A stretch of DNA of 64,000 bases from Polyodon spathula (taxonomy: Eukaryota > Chordata > Actinopteri > Acipenseriformes > Polyodontidae), in NCBI RefSeq assembly GCF_017654505.1, contig NC_054535.1:45844664-45908663 (forward strand), read 5' to 3'. The translations under genes were made by a program, and so were the position numbers. Positions 1 through 11,405 of the stretch are shown here, in pieces. The notes under the pieces were generated by a model, which did no database searches, was not told the DNA's origin, and saw only the letters and a program-made list of their open reading frames with translations. Positions within the stretch are counted from its first letter, which is position 1. The number at the start of each line of letters is the position of its first letter.

Positions 1-1232
1 AAAGGCCACTTACAGTGTAATCTAGAGTAACAGGTCTCTCACAGAAAACACTAGTTTTAGGCAGCATTACATATGATTAGAGCTTCTAATTTTCAGTTTT
101 CTCCAATAAAACCCGATAAAACAGCCCCGATACAAAAAAAATTAAATCGGTTGATAGCCAATAAACACCAGAAAACACCAATAAAAATGTGGAAACAGTT
201 ACTCAATTCATGTTGACTTTCCCTTTTCCCATTAAAAAATAAAACCAACTACAAAAAAAACAATAAATACATTTCCCAGTGCTGCTGGGTAATGACCCGC
301 CTTCCTGACTTGCCTGTATCATTGATTCGTTCTGAGTACTTTAAACCCGCCCCAACTACTGAATGACAGCACATTCCTACATTTCCATTGGAGACTCTGC
401 TTGTGAGATTTAAAATGTGATTACAATCAAGATGGAGGCTTGTTCGTGGGATTTAAAGCTGTATTACAGTTAAGATACAGAGGATTTAAAACAGAATTGT
501 GGTGAAATGTACAAAAATGCCTACACACAAAAACCCTAGAAGAATGTACCCATGACCATAGGGATTTCACTGTGGAAGACAGCAAAGGAAAGAAGGTACA
601 ACTTAAGTGTGCAAGTACTGTCGAATTACTACTATACATATTTTGACAGAAAAAAGAAATGCTCAAGCATTTTGGAAATAAGTGAAAACACTAATTTCAT
701 ACAATATATCAAAAATGAAAGCAACGAAAAAAACGATTTACATAAAGCTCGAAAATAGCTAAAAAATAAGCATCGAAAAATACGATTAATATAACCCGAA
801 AAACAGAAGCTCTACATGATACAGGAGAACTATTTACCCAACTCATTTTAAAGTTCCAGTGTTCCACTATCATGTTTACTTTAACAAAAATATAATTCAG
901 CTACACCCTTTGAGAATTTGTTGTAGTAAATAACAACAAATTATAGGCATTGTATATATGTATCGTAAATTATCATTCTTTTATAAAGTAACAATATCAA
1001 GGACAAGAGAACCATTCAGCCATTGAATTTATTAAAATCCGCCATAAAAAACCACCACCAAGTTGGTATGGAGATGAAATACGGTAGGAGGATATATCAT
1101 CCATATGGAAAGCCAACAGCATGGTTCAATACATGGAAGTATATTTAGTTCTGTTGCTCAGAAAAAAAAACACAAACCAAATCTATTATGCATTAAAATA
1201 AAATATATGGATTACATATCTGTATGTAGCCC

Positions 1233-1981
1233 TGTGAATGATTCTTACTGATACCTCTCCCTCCCGACCTGTGAGGATGCAGTGTAGAAGGAACAGAGTG
1301 CTTTGGACTGGATGGCCTGACAATTCATTCCCAGGGTTAGGTAGTAGGCGGCCATCTACAAAGGGGGCTCAGATGCGGTACATTAAGTTATTACCCCAGG
1401 GGGAAAGCGATGTGGCAACCGGGGATTGGAGGAGAAACGGCTGCACTCGCTAACCAAGGGGGCCTGACTGAAGGTACAAATAGGGGACGTAGCTTGGTAG
1501 CTCTGTTTCTTTATGGTTAAGAAAAATGCTGAAGGATGAAAGTAAAATAACCATGAGTGTTTATTGTTTGTTTGTTTTGTCAAGTCTAATTGTACTGTTT
1601 GTTATTTATTAGACGGTTAACATGATCCGGAGCTGTCACTACAGGCCAGCATCTACCTGGACATCCCTGCATTTTGTTTCACAAAGAACTGTACTTACAC
1701 CATGAGCACTTTAGCACGCACTGTGGACAAGTGTATGTGTTTTGTGTTTCGTTTGGGTGTTTAAGAACGGGACTGTTATTATTTCGGGACCAACACATGG
1801 ATTACAATAAAGCAATACATGCCACTGTATTACTTATCAGCGTTACTATTGAGTATGTTTGTGTGTCATCAGACAATTAGATTAAAAATAAAATAACATG
1901 GCACCTGGATTATTGTTGTCTGTCTGTTCATTAATCACTGCTGCATTCCTGCACCTGCACACAGTTAACCACTTTGCCACA
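1233..1981 (+). mobile_element. Solo LTR of the Gmr1-like element (copy in A1)
   Basis: A 749-base LTR beginning TGTGAATGATTC and ending TTTGCCACA. It matches both LTRs of the full element at 11406-17023. It is flanked by an exact 5-base target duplication AGCCC at 1228-1232 and 1982-1986. The first bases are shortened relative to the full-length LTR (the CAGAGACAAA stretch is missing), a deletion shared with the A3 copy. A polyadenylation-like AATAAA lies near 1807. It is what remains after LTR-LTR recombination. Confidence 0.88.
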
Positions 1982-2463
1982 AGCCCAAACAAATTAAATA
2001 CTAAATCAAGAATGTGTCCCACTCAGAGAAAAAAGTCTGAATCTAGGTTTGTGCTCCAGTGCCTGTAACCTTTTTCCTGCTGCAGCTTTCTGGCGCTAAA
2101 TTCTTAACCCCCCCTCCCCCCCCCCGATTAACAGAAACACGCAGGTGCCGGTGTGGTCAGGATGATGTTGTACACATGTTGTTTTATTTTTATTATTTGT
2201 ATACACTATGTATTGTTTGTGAGCACTATTCACTTGACTTATTTTCCACTACGTTTTAAAATTTTAGTTTGATTGCACTTAGTTTATATCATGTTACTGG
2301 TGTATGTTTTTAGTATTGAGCTGATTTGATTACTTACTAAGATTTGTTTTTCTTTTTCATTCCCCTTTTGTTGCTGTGTATATCACTTGCAATTATCAGA
2401 TTGACAATTAATGAAACTACATTTGAACGTGGAATCATTTAGCCCAAGCATATAAAACAGGTA

Positions 2464-2930
2464 TGTGGCATAGAGGTGTGCGGTCAAGGCTGGTCAAGGG
2501 CAACAATAGCAAAACACAGACCCAGAAAGCTGCAGTTCAGTGCTTTTGCACACTTTTACTCTTTCATAAACAAAACAACAACTTTAAACAAACAAATAAT
2601 TTAAGAAAAAACAACACCCAAGCACGGATATCTCGGCACCTGAACTAACCTCTCTTACTGTTTAGGGCTTGCAATGCCTTCCCTGAACCATCTCAGCTCC
2701 TAAGCACACAGTCCTTTGTTCTTAAATTCTGCGGTGTCTTCTCTAGGTGGCTAATCAGTCAGTCCATTAGCCTCCCCAGAAAGACACCACACCAAATCAA
2801 TTTAAATTAATTAACATGTGGCTGTGAAAAGGGTGGTCATCTTGGCTCCTTGCTGTTCCTCTACTGAGCCAAGATGGCTTCCAGCTGCAAAAACACATAT
2901 TTAACTGTGCAGGGCCTCTGCCCTGTCACA
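2464..2930 (-). mobile_element. Solo LTR, family C (copy in A1)
   Basis: About 467 bases. Read on the minus strand it starts TGTGACAGGG and ends CTCTATGCCACA, with flanks AGGTA and AGGTG that look like a decayed 5-base target duplication. The same insertion is present at 17520-17988 and 39167-39635, so it predates the block duplication. No internal element sequence remains. Confidence 0.75.
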
Positions 2931-3426
2931 AGGTGTTATCTAGTTAGCCAGAGGAAATGGAGCGATGCACACACAGACCCAGACAGACGACAACAGGAGC
3001 AACGCACACAGCTCCTAGGCAGAAGACAATGGAGTAAGACACACAGCCCCAGACGTAATGGGAGCAAGGCAAGCAAGGTTGGTAAAAAGAGGTTTTAGCC
3101 CCAGGGAGACGATATGGTGACTGGACAAATTACAGAAGCAACCCAAAAGAGAGAGATACTGACCAGAGACCTAGGCTGATTGGCACAGGTTTGCATGGTT
3201 AAGGAGAGGGCTCAGAGATGGTGTACAACTGAGAGCTGTGCTGCTTCATAGAAGCTGGGTTTTGTGTTAACAGTATTACTGACTGTGTTTGCATGTGAGT
3301 ATTGTAACAGAGTGGCGGCAGGACCGTTAAGTGCTGTGCAATCAGAGGCAGCAGCTGCAGCAGGAATGTGGGCGTTGTCCCTGGACTGTGGACTGAGTGT
3401 GTTAGTTCTCATTCATTGTGTTATAC

Positions 3427-4671
3427 CTAGATTTGGCAAAATTTGAGCATTCTTCTTTACAAAACGGTTCAAGCTCTGTCAAGGTCCTTGGGAAGCCTTG
3501 ATGGACAGCAATCTTCAAGTCATGCCACATATTTTTGATTGGGTTTAGGTTGGGGCTCTGACTGGGCCACTCAAGGACATTTACCTTTTTGTTCCTTAGC
3601 CACTCCAGTGTAGCTTTGGCTGTGTGCTTTGGGTCGTTGTCATGCTGAAAGGTGAACTTCCGTCCCAGTTTCAGCTTTCTTGCAGAGGGCAGCAGGTTTT
3701 CCTCAAGGACGTCTCTGTACTTTGCTCCATACATTTTTCATTCTATCGTGACAAGTGCCCCAGTCCCAGCTGATGAGTAATATCCCCATAACATGATGCT
3801 GCCACCACCATGCTTCACAGTAGGGATGGTGTTCTTTAGGTGATGCGTTGTGTTGGGCTTGTGCCAAACATAACGCTTTGCATTTAGGCCAAAATTTCCA
3901 TTTTAGTTTCATCAGACCACAAAGTTTTTGCCACATGGCTACAGAATCTCCTGAGTGTTTTTTTTTTTTTTTTTTTTTTTGCATACTTCAAACGGTATTC
4001 AAGGTGGGCTTTCTTGAGTAATGGCTTCATTCTTGCCACCCTACCAAACAGGCCAGATTTGTGGAGTGCTTGGGATATTGTTGTCACATGCACACTTTGA
4101 CCAGTCTTGGCCATAAAAGCCTGTAGCTCTTGCAAAGTTGCTATTGGCCTCTTGATAGCCTTTCTGATCAGTCTCCTTCTTGGTCTGTCATCCAGTTTGG
4201 AGGGACAGCCTGATCTAGGCAGGATCTTTATGGTGCCATACACCTTCCACTTCTTAATAATCATCTTGACACTGCTCCAAGGGATATTCAAGGACTTTTA
4301 TATTTTTTTATACTCATCCCCTGATCTGTGACTTTCAACAACTTTGTCCCGGAGTTCTTTTGAAAGCGCCTTGGTGCTCATGGTTGAATCTTTGCTTTGA
4401 AATGCACTACCCAGCAGAGGGAACTTACAGGAACTGATGAATTTATCTTGAAATCATGTTAATCACTACAATTTAACACAGGTGGAGGCCACTTAACTGT
4501 GTGTGTGATTTTGAAGGCGACTGGTTACACCTGAGCTAATTTAGGATTGCTATTACAAAATGGGTGGGCACTTATCCAATCAAGCTATTTCAGTTTTTAT
4601 TTTTAATTAATTTTCTACAAATTTCTAGAATATTATTTTCATTTGGAAGTTGTGGGGTAGGATTTGTAGAT

Positions 4672-4706
<35 letters not shown>

Positions 4707-4783
4707 ATTTTAATGCATTTTAATTCCAGGCTATAAGGCAACAAAAGATGAACATTTTGAAAGGGGTGTAGGCTTTCTATAGG
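3427..4783 (-). pseudogene. Tc1-family transposon with broken transposase, copy 1
   Basis: Cut-and-paste transposase of the Tc1/mariner superfamily. The start codon lies at 4381-4383 (MSTKALSKEL), followed by the paired helix-turn-helix region, the linker PRSGCPSKLDD and the catalytic blocks [19 protein letters not shown] and PIKNMWHDL. The frame is broken several times, including a T/A homopolymer at 3960-3980, and the far C-terminus is lost at 3427. In the third catalytic block the usual glutamate of PIENLW is lysine. The outer inverted-repeat end at 4783 (CTACACCCC near 4770) matches that of the copy at 34326. A long A tract sits at 4676-4703. Inactive relic. Confidence 0.9.
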
Positions 4784-4827
4784 CATTGTATATATGTATC
4801 GTATATACATAGTGGTTTATACCTTAC

Positions 4828-5338
4828 TGTGGGAGGTTGGTGGGCTGAGTCAGGTGGTGGTTGTGGGACCGGCAAAAAATACTCAGGACTTGTATGGTTT
4901 CCCTGCAGCAGGGTTTTTTATTTATCTGGCCGAAGGAGGCCACCGACCAAAATTGAACAAAAAAAAAAAAAAAAGAAAATAATCTAAATAAGTCTCCACC
5001 AGTATCAACAATGATAAAGGAGGAGACGAAAATAAAAACGTAAAAATTAACAGTCGCCCACACACACTCAAGCAATAACTATAAAAGAACAATGTTTTCT
5101 ATTGGCACTCCTGTGCTGGCCTCTAGGGGGCAGGTCGCCGCTGTACCCAATCGGCGTACATAGTAACCCTGACTAGGGTACGTAGCGCGGCGGCCGCGGA
5201 CTTCCGCGTTCGGACGGGGCGGGTGAGTTCCCGGGTGGCTCGACCTTTGCCTTTCCGCCGGTCTCGTCCCGTTTTGCTCAACGCCACCAGCTATCGGGAG
5301 GATCGAGCACAGCTCCGACCCATTGCACCCCCGTCACA
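4828..5338 (-). mobile_element. Solo LTR, family D, GC-rich
   Basis: About 511 bases. On the minus strand it starts TGTGACGGGGGTG and ends ACCTCCCACA. Flanks CTTAC and ATTAC share TTAC, consistent with a target duplication. The 5150-5330 part is unusually GC- and CpG-rich (GCGCGGCGGCCGCGG near 5187) compared with the AT-rich surroundings, and an AATAAA signal is readable on the minus strand near 4920. It splits block A1 between sequences that are contiguous in A2 near 18448. Confidence 0.65.
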
Positions 5339-6539
5339 ATTACAGAGATGTTACGTGCTTTGGACGGCAGCAGCCTTAGCAGTTGAGTTAGTAGTCAGTT
5401 TGTTATCAGTATGCACTTAAGTTAAGCGGGAAGGGAGAGCTTATTTCTTTCTCTTCATCATTTCCAATGTGCTGTAGAGGCTTTAAAGGGGAGTTTTAGT
5501 TGAAAGGTTTTAATCTGAGTGTTTGAATACTTTGAAAATTTACACTCCCCCATTTTTTTTTTTAAATAAATTGCTTTAAACTTTCAGTTTTGTCATCCTT
5601 TAATTATTTTTTCATTCTGTCTTGCTGTACCCTCAAAATAGAATGAACCTGATATGTTATTAAATGAATATTTTGTTCTGTCCATTATCGCACTGAACTA
5701 GCTTAGTCTGGTTACATATTAAAAATAATTCCTTAGTGTCGTCAATCTTTTAACTAATTTCTGTATGCTCCTGTTTGAGGGGGTGTTGCAATTCTGTCAC
5801 GTTTGATTTTACAGTTTTGGAATCTGTGGCATTTGTATTCACTGAGATTCCAAATGCGTTATCTTGCAATAAATAAAATAGTACAGTTTGAATAAACAAA
5901 CATCACAAAGGCTCAATCAGTAAAGCTGTTATATACAAAAAAAACCCATGGATTTTATCCACTCGAAAGCCCCTTTGATAGCTAGTTTAACTTTACAATT
6001 TGCAATATATATTTTGGGTGTTAAACTTTAGAAGTCTATGTCTAAGCTGAAAGTTGACATGGTTTTAACAAGTGAATGGCAGATCTTTGGCCAGAACATA
6101 AATATTAGCCCCATTCTGAGCATTTGTTTAGGTAACAAACAGTTTTTCTATTTCTAAATACAGAGCAGGGTTGTCATGGTGCAATCTTGTGCAATTTGCA
6201 AGATGTGAAATAATGAGGCCAGACAATTTGTGCTAAACACAGTCTTATCCATTATGAATATTTCACAGTGGTGGTAATTTCTCAAGATTTTTAAGGTGAG
6301 TGTACAAAAGGCAGATTAGCAGTGGATATTAACTAATTACCATTTTAATCTTAATGCTGCAGTAACCCACAATCATGTTTTAAAACAGCAGTTGGGAAAG
6401 AGTATAAAGCATCACTTCTAAGGTATCCTGCTTGTTATTTATATTCACTTTGTATATCATTTTCTGTTTCAGTCACCACATGCCGGTGACTTTTTAAAAC
6501 TTTTTAAAATATCAATATGGCCTCAATACAGGTCTCAAA

Positions 6540-6904
6540 GTAACCAGCAACAGTCTTCCCCTGATAGATGTAAGAAATACCGTATTAAGTTCTATGTGAT
6601 GTTTCTTATTGATGTATTTGTTGCAGAGGGACAGTTTAATGCTTACACTCTGGTGTACCAGCTGGTAGGAGCTTCTTTCTGTCATCACTGGCGTCTGGAT
6701 AAACGTCTGTGGACTTCTGAACTCACCCTCTGCTGATCTCTCTGCCTCACTTCCAACAAGAAAGCTGTTTGTACAATCAGTTCTATTCAATCAAACCCAT
6801 TTTTTTTAAAGAATTATATCTCCATCCAGACCAATCCTAGAATGGATTGGTCCACCAGGATCAGCATTGACCATGTACCCCTGATCTATCAGTGAAGATA
6901 TGAT
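6540..6904 (+). repeat. Upstream flank segment of the gene unit (segment C), copy 1
   Basis: Noncoding sequence preceding gene copy 1. The same segment occurs reversed at 42540-42850 (upstream of copy 2) and 55850-56030 (upstream of copy 4). Recognisable landmarks are the GTACCAGCTGGTAGGAGCTT stretch near 6656 and the CAATCCTAGAATGGATTGG palindrome-like stretch near 6832. I see no gene in it. Confidence 0.7.
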
Positions 6905-7560
6905 AAATCAATCAATCAATCAATCAATAATTATTTTATATAGCGTCTTTTATAATGGACCACCATCACAAAGCGCTTTACAAGATAGTGAGGAACAATG
7001 CAAAATAGATTAAATACAGTGAAATACAGAGTATAGTACATTAAATACAACATTAAAAAACAATGCAAATACATTAAATATATATAGGCATAGCATATTA
7101 AATAAAAGGCTAGGATGTGAATTCTAAACACTGTGGATGCGTGCGTCAAGCAGAATCATATGGAGTAAAAAACCTCAAGTAGCAATTTAGACAACAGCTA
7201 ATAACAGATACCAGGCTTAGAGAGCATTAAAAGCAAGAGAACAAGTGAGTCTTGAGAGTTGATTTGAAGCGAGCGATAGTGGGAGCTGCACACGCTAAAG
7301 CTGGGACAGAGTTCCACAGAGTCGGTCATGAAGTTAAAGAGCGCTCTACGAGTGTGGCACGCTTTTGCTTGGGTATAACCAGCAGGCCTGAGTCACAGGA
7401 CCTCAGCTTGTGGACAGGGACATAGCAGAAATAACTGGGAAGGTCCTTTTTTAGTGATTTAAAAGATGGCATAGACAACATTGGCCTCTCATACCTCTCC
7501 AGCGACTCTGACTTTGCTAAAGACTTCATTTGGGCCAAATAAATGGTGTTGAACATGGTT
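6905..7560 (-). mobile_element. L2-like LINE, 3' end
   Basis: On the minus strand this encodes the C-terminus of a non-LTR reverse transcriptase. It reads YERPMLSMPSFKSLKKDLPSY, later the motif LWNSVPALACAAPTIARF, and then STLKTHLFSCF, which is the usual end of L2/Rex-type ORF2 proteins. Internal stops are present. The 3' untranslated tail runs down to a GATT/ATCA tetranucleotide repeat at 6905-6930 and carries the tail motif AAAGCGCTTTGTGATGGTGG (complement at 6960-6980). A shorter piece of the same insertion is present near 55740-55840, so it predates the unit duplication. Confidence 0.8.
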
Positions 7561-7897
7561 CACTTTTAACAACATACAGTACAGTACAGTATGTGGAGGG
7601 TTGAAGAGAACATTAGACTTAGCTGAGTTTTCCATTAGTTGTTTTAGAAGTGCAGATGGGAAGTTTCATGTTTTGTAATAGATAATTACAATGAATGTAC
7701 CTGTAGGTAATTGAGAAATATATGGATGATATTGACTAATATCACAAATCAGCGGATTTAAACTAATTGCTATTTAATGTTTATGCAACACATTTTCAGA
7801 TTTCATAAGGTTTATGATTGTAATGAATCTGTTGCATCTGACTGAATAATTATCATTCACAATATGTGACTCAAGACTGTACAATAACTGTGATCTG

Positions 7898-7955
7898 ATT
7901 GGTTCTTGATTTTTCTAAGCTAAGTATAAATTACAAAAAAATTGAAGCAGTCACA
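7898..7955 (+). promoter_or_regulatory. Core promoter of gene copy 1 (inverted CCAAT and TATA box)
   Basis: An inverted CCAAT box (ATTGG, 7898-7902) is followed by TATAAA at 7925-7930. About 20-30 bases further is GCAGTCACAGATCACAAG, the likely start of exon 1. The same arrangement with the same spacing is conserved at 23496-23528, 31306-31338 and, on the minus strand, 55366-55334. Conservation of box spacing across copies supports a real RNA polymerase II promoter. Confidence 0.7.
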
Positions 7956-8010
7956 GATCACAAGTAGTAAGAGAATATTTTATTACGTTCTACCTTGTTC
8001 GGGATAAAAG
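7955..8010 (+). other. Noncoding exon 1 of gene copy 1
   Basis: From the predicted start site to the splice donor AAAAG|GTAAATC at 8010/8011. No start codon is in a useful frame. The donor sequence is conserved in the other three promoter copies. The 5' end is inferred from the distance to the TATA box. Confidence 0.55.
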
Positions 8011-8222
8011 GTAAATCATTTTTGTATTAATTTGATTGTTTTGTATTTAGATTTCTAACTTTTAACTGTCAGTTGTCGTTTAAAGTTATTTAAAGTTTAT
8101 AATGGCAACTAAATGTTATTAAAAAAAAATAGAGAAAATATATCATAATAAACAGTATCCCATAATAATCAGGTTTATTGCCAGGGCTGACTTTCTTTTA
8201 TAAATTTTGTTTAATCCAACAG

Positions 8223-8290
8223 AAACGTTTTGCACAATGAGGACTCTGATTCTGGTGATCGGCCTGGTGGGTCTTTGTTGTTTGTCTTCC
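8223..8290 (+). CDS. Exon 2 of copy 1: start codon and signal peptide
   Basis: Acceptor CCAACAG ends at 8222 and the ATG is at 8237-8239. The encoded start is MRTLILVIGLVGLC, a classic signal peptide (one Arg, then a hydrophobic core, then a small-residue end). In copy 4 the exon closes after 18 codons with the donor CCG|GTAGGT. Here that point reads TCTTCCAGGAACG with no GT. Confidence 0.6.
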
Positions 8291-8311
8291 AGGAACGTTT
8301 TGCACAATGAG

Positions 8312-8357
<46 letters not shown>

Positions 8358-8390
8358 TAAAATATCAATATATATATATATATATATACA
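8291..8390 (+). repeat. Partial exon 2 self-duplication followed by a TA microsatellite
   Basis: Positions 8293-8315 repeat the start of exon 2 (GAACGTTTTGCACAATGAGG, including a second ATG) and run directly into an alternating TA tract to about 8388. After the tract the sequence resumes with intron 2 (ACAGTACTGGAAATGC), which in copy 4 follows the genuine donor. The tract therefore replaces the exon 2 donor and the first intron bases. Confidence 0.8.
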
Positions 8391-8716
8391 GTACTGGAAA
8401 TGCTTGCCTTTATTTTAAGAGTATTCACAAATGCTTCAATTGTGAATGAAGTGAATGGCATTCACATGATTTTAACCAGTGTGATTGTAATTTTTTACAA
8501 TCATTTTTACAAGCCTTCTTTATAAATTACATTTCCTACAGCTATCAACATACCGAAAATTAAGAAATTAGACATTTTAATATCTTCATTCAAGTTACTA
8601 ATGCATAAATTAAAAAGACGTTTGTTATCTAGATTAGTCCAGCCACAGCAAATTGCAATGACATGGTGAAATGACTTGTGAATTGCTGTTCATGAAGATC
8701 TTTTTCTATTTAAAAG

Positions 8717-8761
8717 GTTTCTGAGGACCACCACATTGAAGAGCGGTCAGCAAGTGATGAA
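8717..8761 (+). CDS. Exon 3 of copy 1: acidic SxE exon
   Basis: 45 bases, 15 codons, bounded by acceptor TTTAAAAG and donor GTGAGTG. It encodes VSEDHHIEERSASDE, which carries an S-x-E phosphorylation motif (S-D-E) at its 3' end next to the splice site. An identical exon is present at 54542-54586 and 51278-51322 on the minus strand. Phase 0 on both sides. Confidence 0.72.
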
Positions 8762-9559
8762 GTGAGTGCAATACAGTATTACTTCTTACCAATGTTTTAC
8801 ACTCAACACACCAGAGGCTTTTTACAGTAAAACCCATTTAATAATAATCTCTCTGTCACAGATATATTATAATGGAATTCAGTATGACAAATTCATGATA
8901 ATCACTTTGGTTAATAGAAAATGGCAATAATCAGTGTAGCAATCTCATTGGCTAACATGTGCTCCAACCTGTGCAGATGCGTCACCGTACCAGTACAGCT
9001 TGGAACTGGAACTATTCCGCCTGATTGTCGTGACAACCAATTCACTTTGGGAGGGGTGTTCAATTCAGGGTGTTCAAAGATGGTTAAAAATACACAGGAC
9101 TATAATAATTGACTATATCACGTGTTATTGCTTTCTTCTCACAGTGGTAAATATCAATCACATTTTCCAGTCACAGATGTAAGAACTCTAGGTTGGTCTA
9201 CAGTGCTGACATTTTTAGACACAAACACAATACAGTATACAGAACACTGAAATGGGCATATTTCTAGTTTTTTTATGTTTTTAATTTTTACAATGTGTAC
9301 TCTAGTAGATTTTCTGATATAGGTTTATTATTATTGGACACAGTTCTAATCAAAGCTATGCCTAGTGCTGTATTTTAGGTCCACAGATCAGAACAGAATT
9401 ATCAATAATGCGTTTGAATGCTTATTTTGCCAGGTTAGTGTAACAGTCTTAAAGGGTTTGATGTATCAGTCAGTTACATAGCAACTTACAAATTACAACC
9501 TTTTTCCTCTTTTGAATGAAAGTGCAGATGTATGAACACTCACTATATAACAGAATATC

Positions 9560-9785
9560 CAAGCTACCCTCTGATTTAGTCCATTACTGCTCCCTCCTCT
9601 CCTCCTTCTCAACAGCCCTCACCGCTGCCAAACACTCTTACTATCAAGCTATCATTCTGTCCTCCTCTAACAAACCCCATTGACTTTTTTCCCACCTTTT
9701 TCTCCCTCCTCAAACCCCACCTTCCCCAATTCTCATCTTTTACACCTGATGGCTTTGCTCCTTCTTCTGCTACAAAGTTGATGAC
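9560..9785 (+). mobile_element. LINE ORF2 linker fragment in intron 3 of copy 1
   Basis: Encodes a broken frame reading SSFSTALTAAKHSYYQAI, then a P-rich stretch and FFCYKVDD. This matches the linker between endonuclease and reverse transcriptase of L2/Rex-type LINEs as I know them. It stops about 30 bases before the exon 4 acceptor. The same fragment is in the same place in copy 3 (50213-50460, reversed), so it was inserted before the gene duplication. Confidence 0.6.
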
Positions 9786-9816
9786 ATGCTACTTATTTCT
9801 TCTTTTTCTTCCACAG

Positions 9817-10011
9817 AGCTTCAGATTCAGACCATACCAACCTCCTTTCAATCCATCCATTCCATCCTATCCATCCTATCCATCCTATCCATCTAATCCA
9901 CCACAAGGGAATGATCTGATTTCCTTACTTACTCTCCTTCGATTGCTTCCTCTTCTGACTCCTGCTCCAGCCCCCGCTCCAGCCCCCACTCCAGCTCCAA
10001 GAGGAGGTTAA
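9817..10011 (+). CDS. Exon 4 of copy 1: proline-rich C-terminus with stop
   Basis: Acceptor TTCCACAG ends at 9816; 64 codons plus TAA at 10009-10011. The peptide begins SFRFRPYQPPFNPSIP and continues with repeated YPS units. It then has a leucine-rich amphipathic stretch (NDLISLLTLLRLLPLL) and a Pro-Ala repeat ending PRGG. AATAAA follows at 10088. The YPS and PA repeats differ in number between copies 1, 2 and 3 while the flanking residues are conserved, which suggests repeat-length change within a real coding exon. Confidence 0.65.
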   Translation, partial: SFRFRPYQPPFNPSIPSYPSYPSYPSNPPQGNDLISLLTLLRLLPLLTPAPAPAPAPTPAPRGG

Positions 10012-11405
10012 CGTGATCAGAACAGTTTGAATTATCTTAAATTGTATTTTGTCAAGACAGACTCTGTTCAGACTGTCAATTTATTAAAATAAATACATTT
10101 ATCACAGCAAAATCCTTGTGTTATGTCTTTCTGTGTTACATTTCCTATATGAAAAAATAATTGCTATTTATATGTTTGTATGTTTTAAGGTGTTTTTTTA
10201 AAGAAAATGTTGAATGAGTATAATAGCACTGGAAAGGCCACTTACAGTGTAATCTAGTGTAAAGGTCTCTCACAGAAAACACTAGTTTAGGCAATGTCAT
10301 ATATGATTAGGGCTTCTAATTTTCGGTTTTCACTGATAAAACCTGATAAAACCTGATGCAAAAAAAATTAAATCGGTGGAAAGCCAATAAACACCGGAAA
10401 AAGGTTAATCAATTCACGTTGACTTTACCCTTTTCCCATTAAAAAATAAAACCTACTACAAAAATAATATTAAATACATTCCTCAGTGCTCCTGGGCAAT
10501 GTCCCACCTTCCTGACTTGCATCTATAATTGATTCGTTCTGAATACTTTAAACCTGCCCCAACTACTGAGTGACAACACATTCCTACATTTCTATTATAG
10601 ACTCTGCTTGCGAGATTTAAAATGAGATTACAATCAGGATGGAGGCTTGTTAGCAGAATTTAAAGCTGTATTACAGTTAAGATATGGAGTATTCAAAAAA
10701 CAGAATTGTGCTGAAATGTACAAAAATGCCTGCACACAAAAACCAAGAAGAATGTGCCAGTGACCGTAGGGATTTCGTTGTGGAAGACAGCAAAGGAAAG
10801 AAGGTACAACTTAAGTGTGCAAGTACCGTCAAGTTAATACTATACATATTTTGACAGGAAAAAAAAAATGCTCAAGCATTTTCGAAACACTAATTTCATC
10901 CAGTATATCAAAAATGTAAGCCATGAAAAAAAATGCTTTACATAAAACTTGAACATAGCTAAAAAATAAGCATCGAAAAATACAATTAATAAAACCCGAA
11001 AAACTGAAGCGGAAGGTGAACATTTACTAAACTCATTTTAAAGCTGCAGTGTTCCATAATCATGTTTACTTTAACAAAAAATATAATTCAGCTACACCCA
11101 TGATAATTTGTTGGAGTAAATAACAACAAATTATCATTATTTTATAAAGTAACAATATGAAAGACAAGAGAAACATTCAGCCATTGAATTTACTAAAATC
11201 CACCATACAAAACCACCACCACCACCACCACCAAGTTGGTAACGAGATGAAATACTGTAGGAGGATATATCATCCATATAAAAAGTCAACAGGATGGTAC
11301 AATACATGGGAGTATATTTAGTTCTGTTAGAAAAAAAAAAAAACACAAACCAAATCTATTATGCATTAAGATCAAATATATGGATTAGATATCTGTATGT
11401 AACCC

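Larger units (their letters stand above)
1..6480 (+). repeat. Segmental duplication block A, copy A1
   Basis: Positions 1-3000 and about 5349-6480 match block A2 (10232-11400 and 17024-19440) in the same orientation and block A3 (37700-42030) in reverse. The block begins at position 1 with the sequence that in the other copies lies about 220 bases downstream of the proline-rich exon 4, so the window probably starts just after another gene copy. Between 3100 and 5348 the block is interrupted by a Tc1 element and a solo LTR. No coding region belonging to the block itself is visible; most of it is AT-rich noncoding DNA with old LTRs. Confidence 0.85.
8223..10093 (+). pseudogene. SCPP-like secreted proline-rich protein gene, copy 1 (probably broken at exon 2)
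   Basis: Four-exon gene model: noncoding exon 1, exon 2 with the signal peptide (8223-8290), exon 3 (8717-8761), exon 4 with the stop (9817-10011), and AATAAA at 10088-10093. All introns are phase 0 and exon 3 ends in S-A-S-D-E, giving the S-x-E motif used by Golgi FAM20C kinase. A 5'-UTR exon, a signal-peptide exon, phase-0 introns and a P-rich last coding exon are the hallmarks of the SCPP family that mineralises ganoine, enamel and bone. The identification is by architecture, not by a recognised orthologue. Here exon 2 lacks the splice donor seen in copy 4, because the end of the exon has been replaced by a partial self-duplication and a TA repeat. Copy 1 is therefore likely a pseudogene unless an unusual donor is used. 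Alternative: another family of small secreted proline-rich peptides. Confidence 0.55.

Noticed and set aside
5223..5420. Short Arg/Ser/Leu-rich frame in a CpG-rich stretch, considered as a CpG-island first exon
   Set aside because: The stretch is the GC-rich core of solo LTR family D, with LTR ends and a near-matching target duplication.
8198..8461. Frames with Tyr-Ile repeats on both strands
   Set aside because: They are translations of the TA microsatellite that interrupts exon 2 of copy 1.
9111..9185. Candidate extra micro-exon between exons 3 and 4 of copy 1 (TTCCAG-TCACAGAT-GTAAG)
   Set aside because: The enclosed length is not a multiple of three, so it would break the phase-0 pattern, and coding support is absent.
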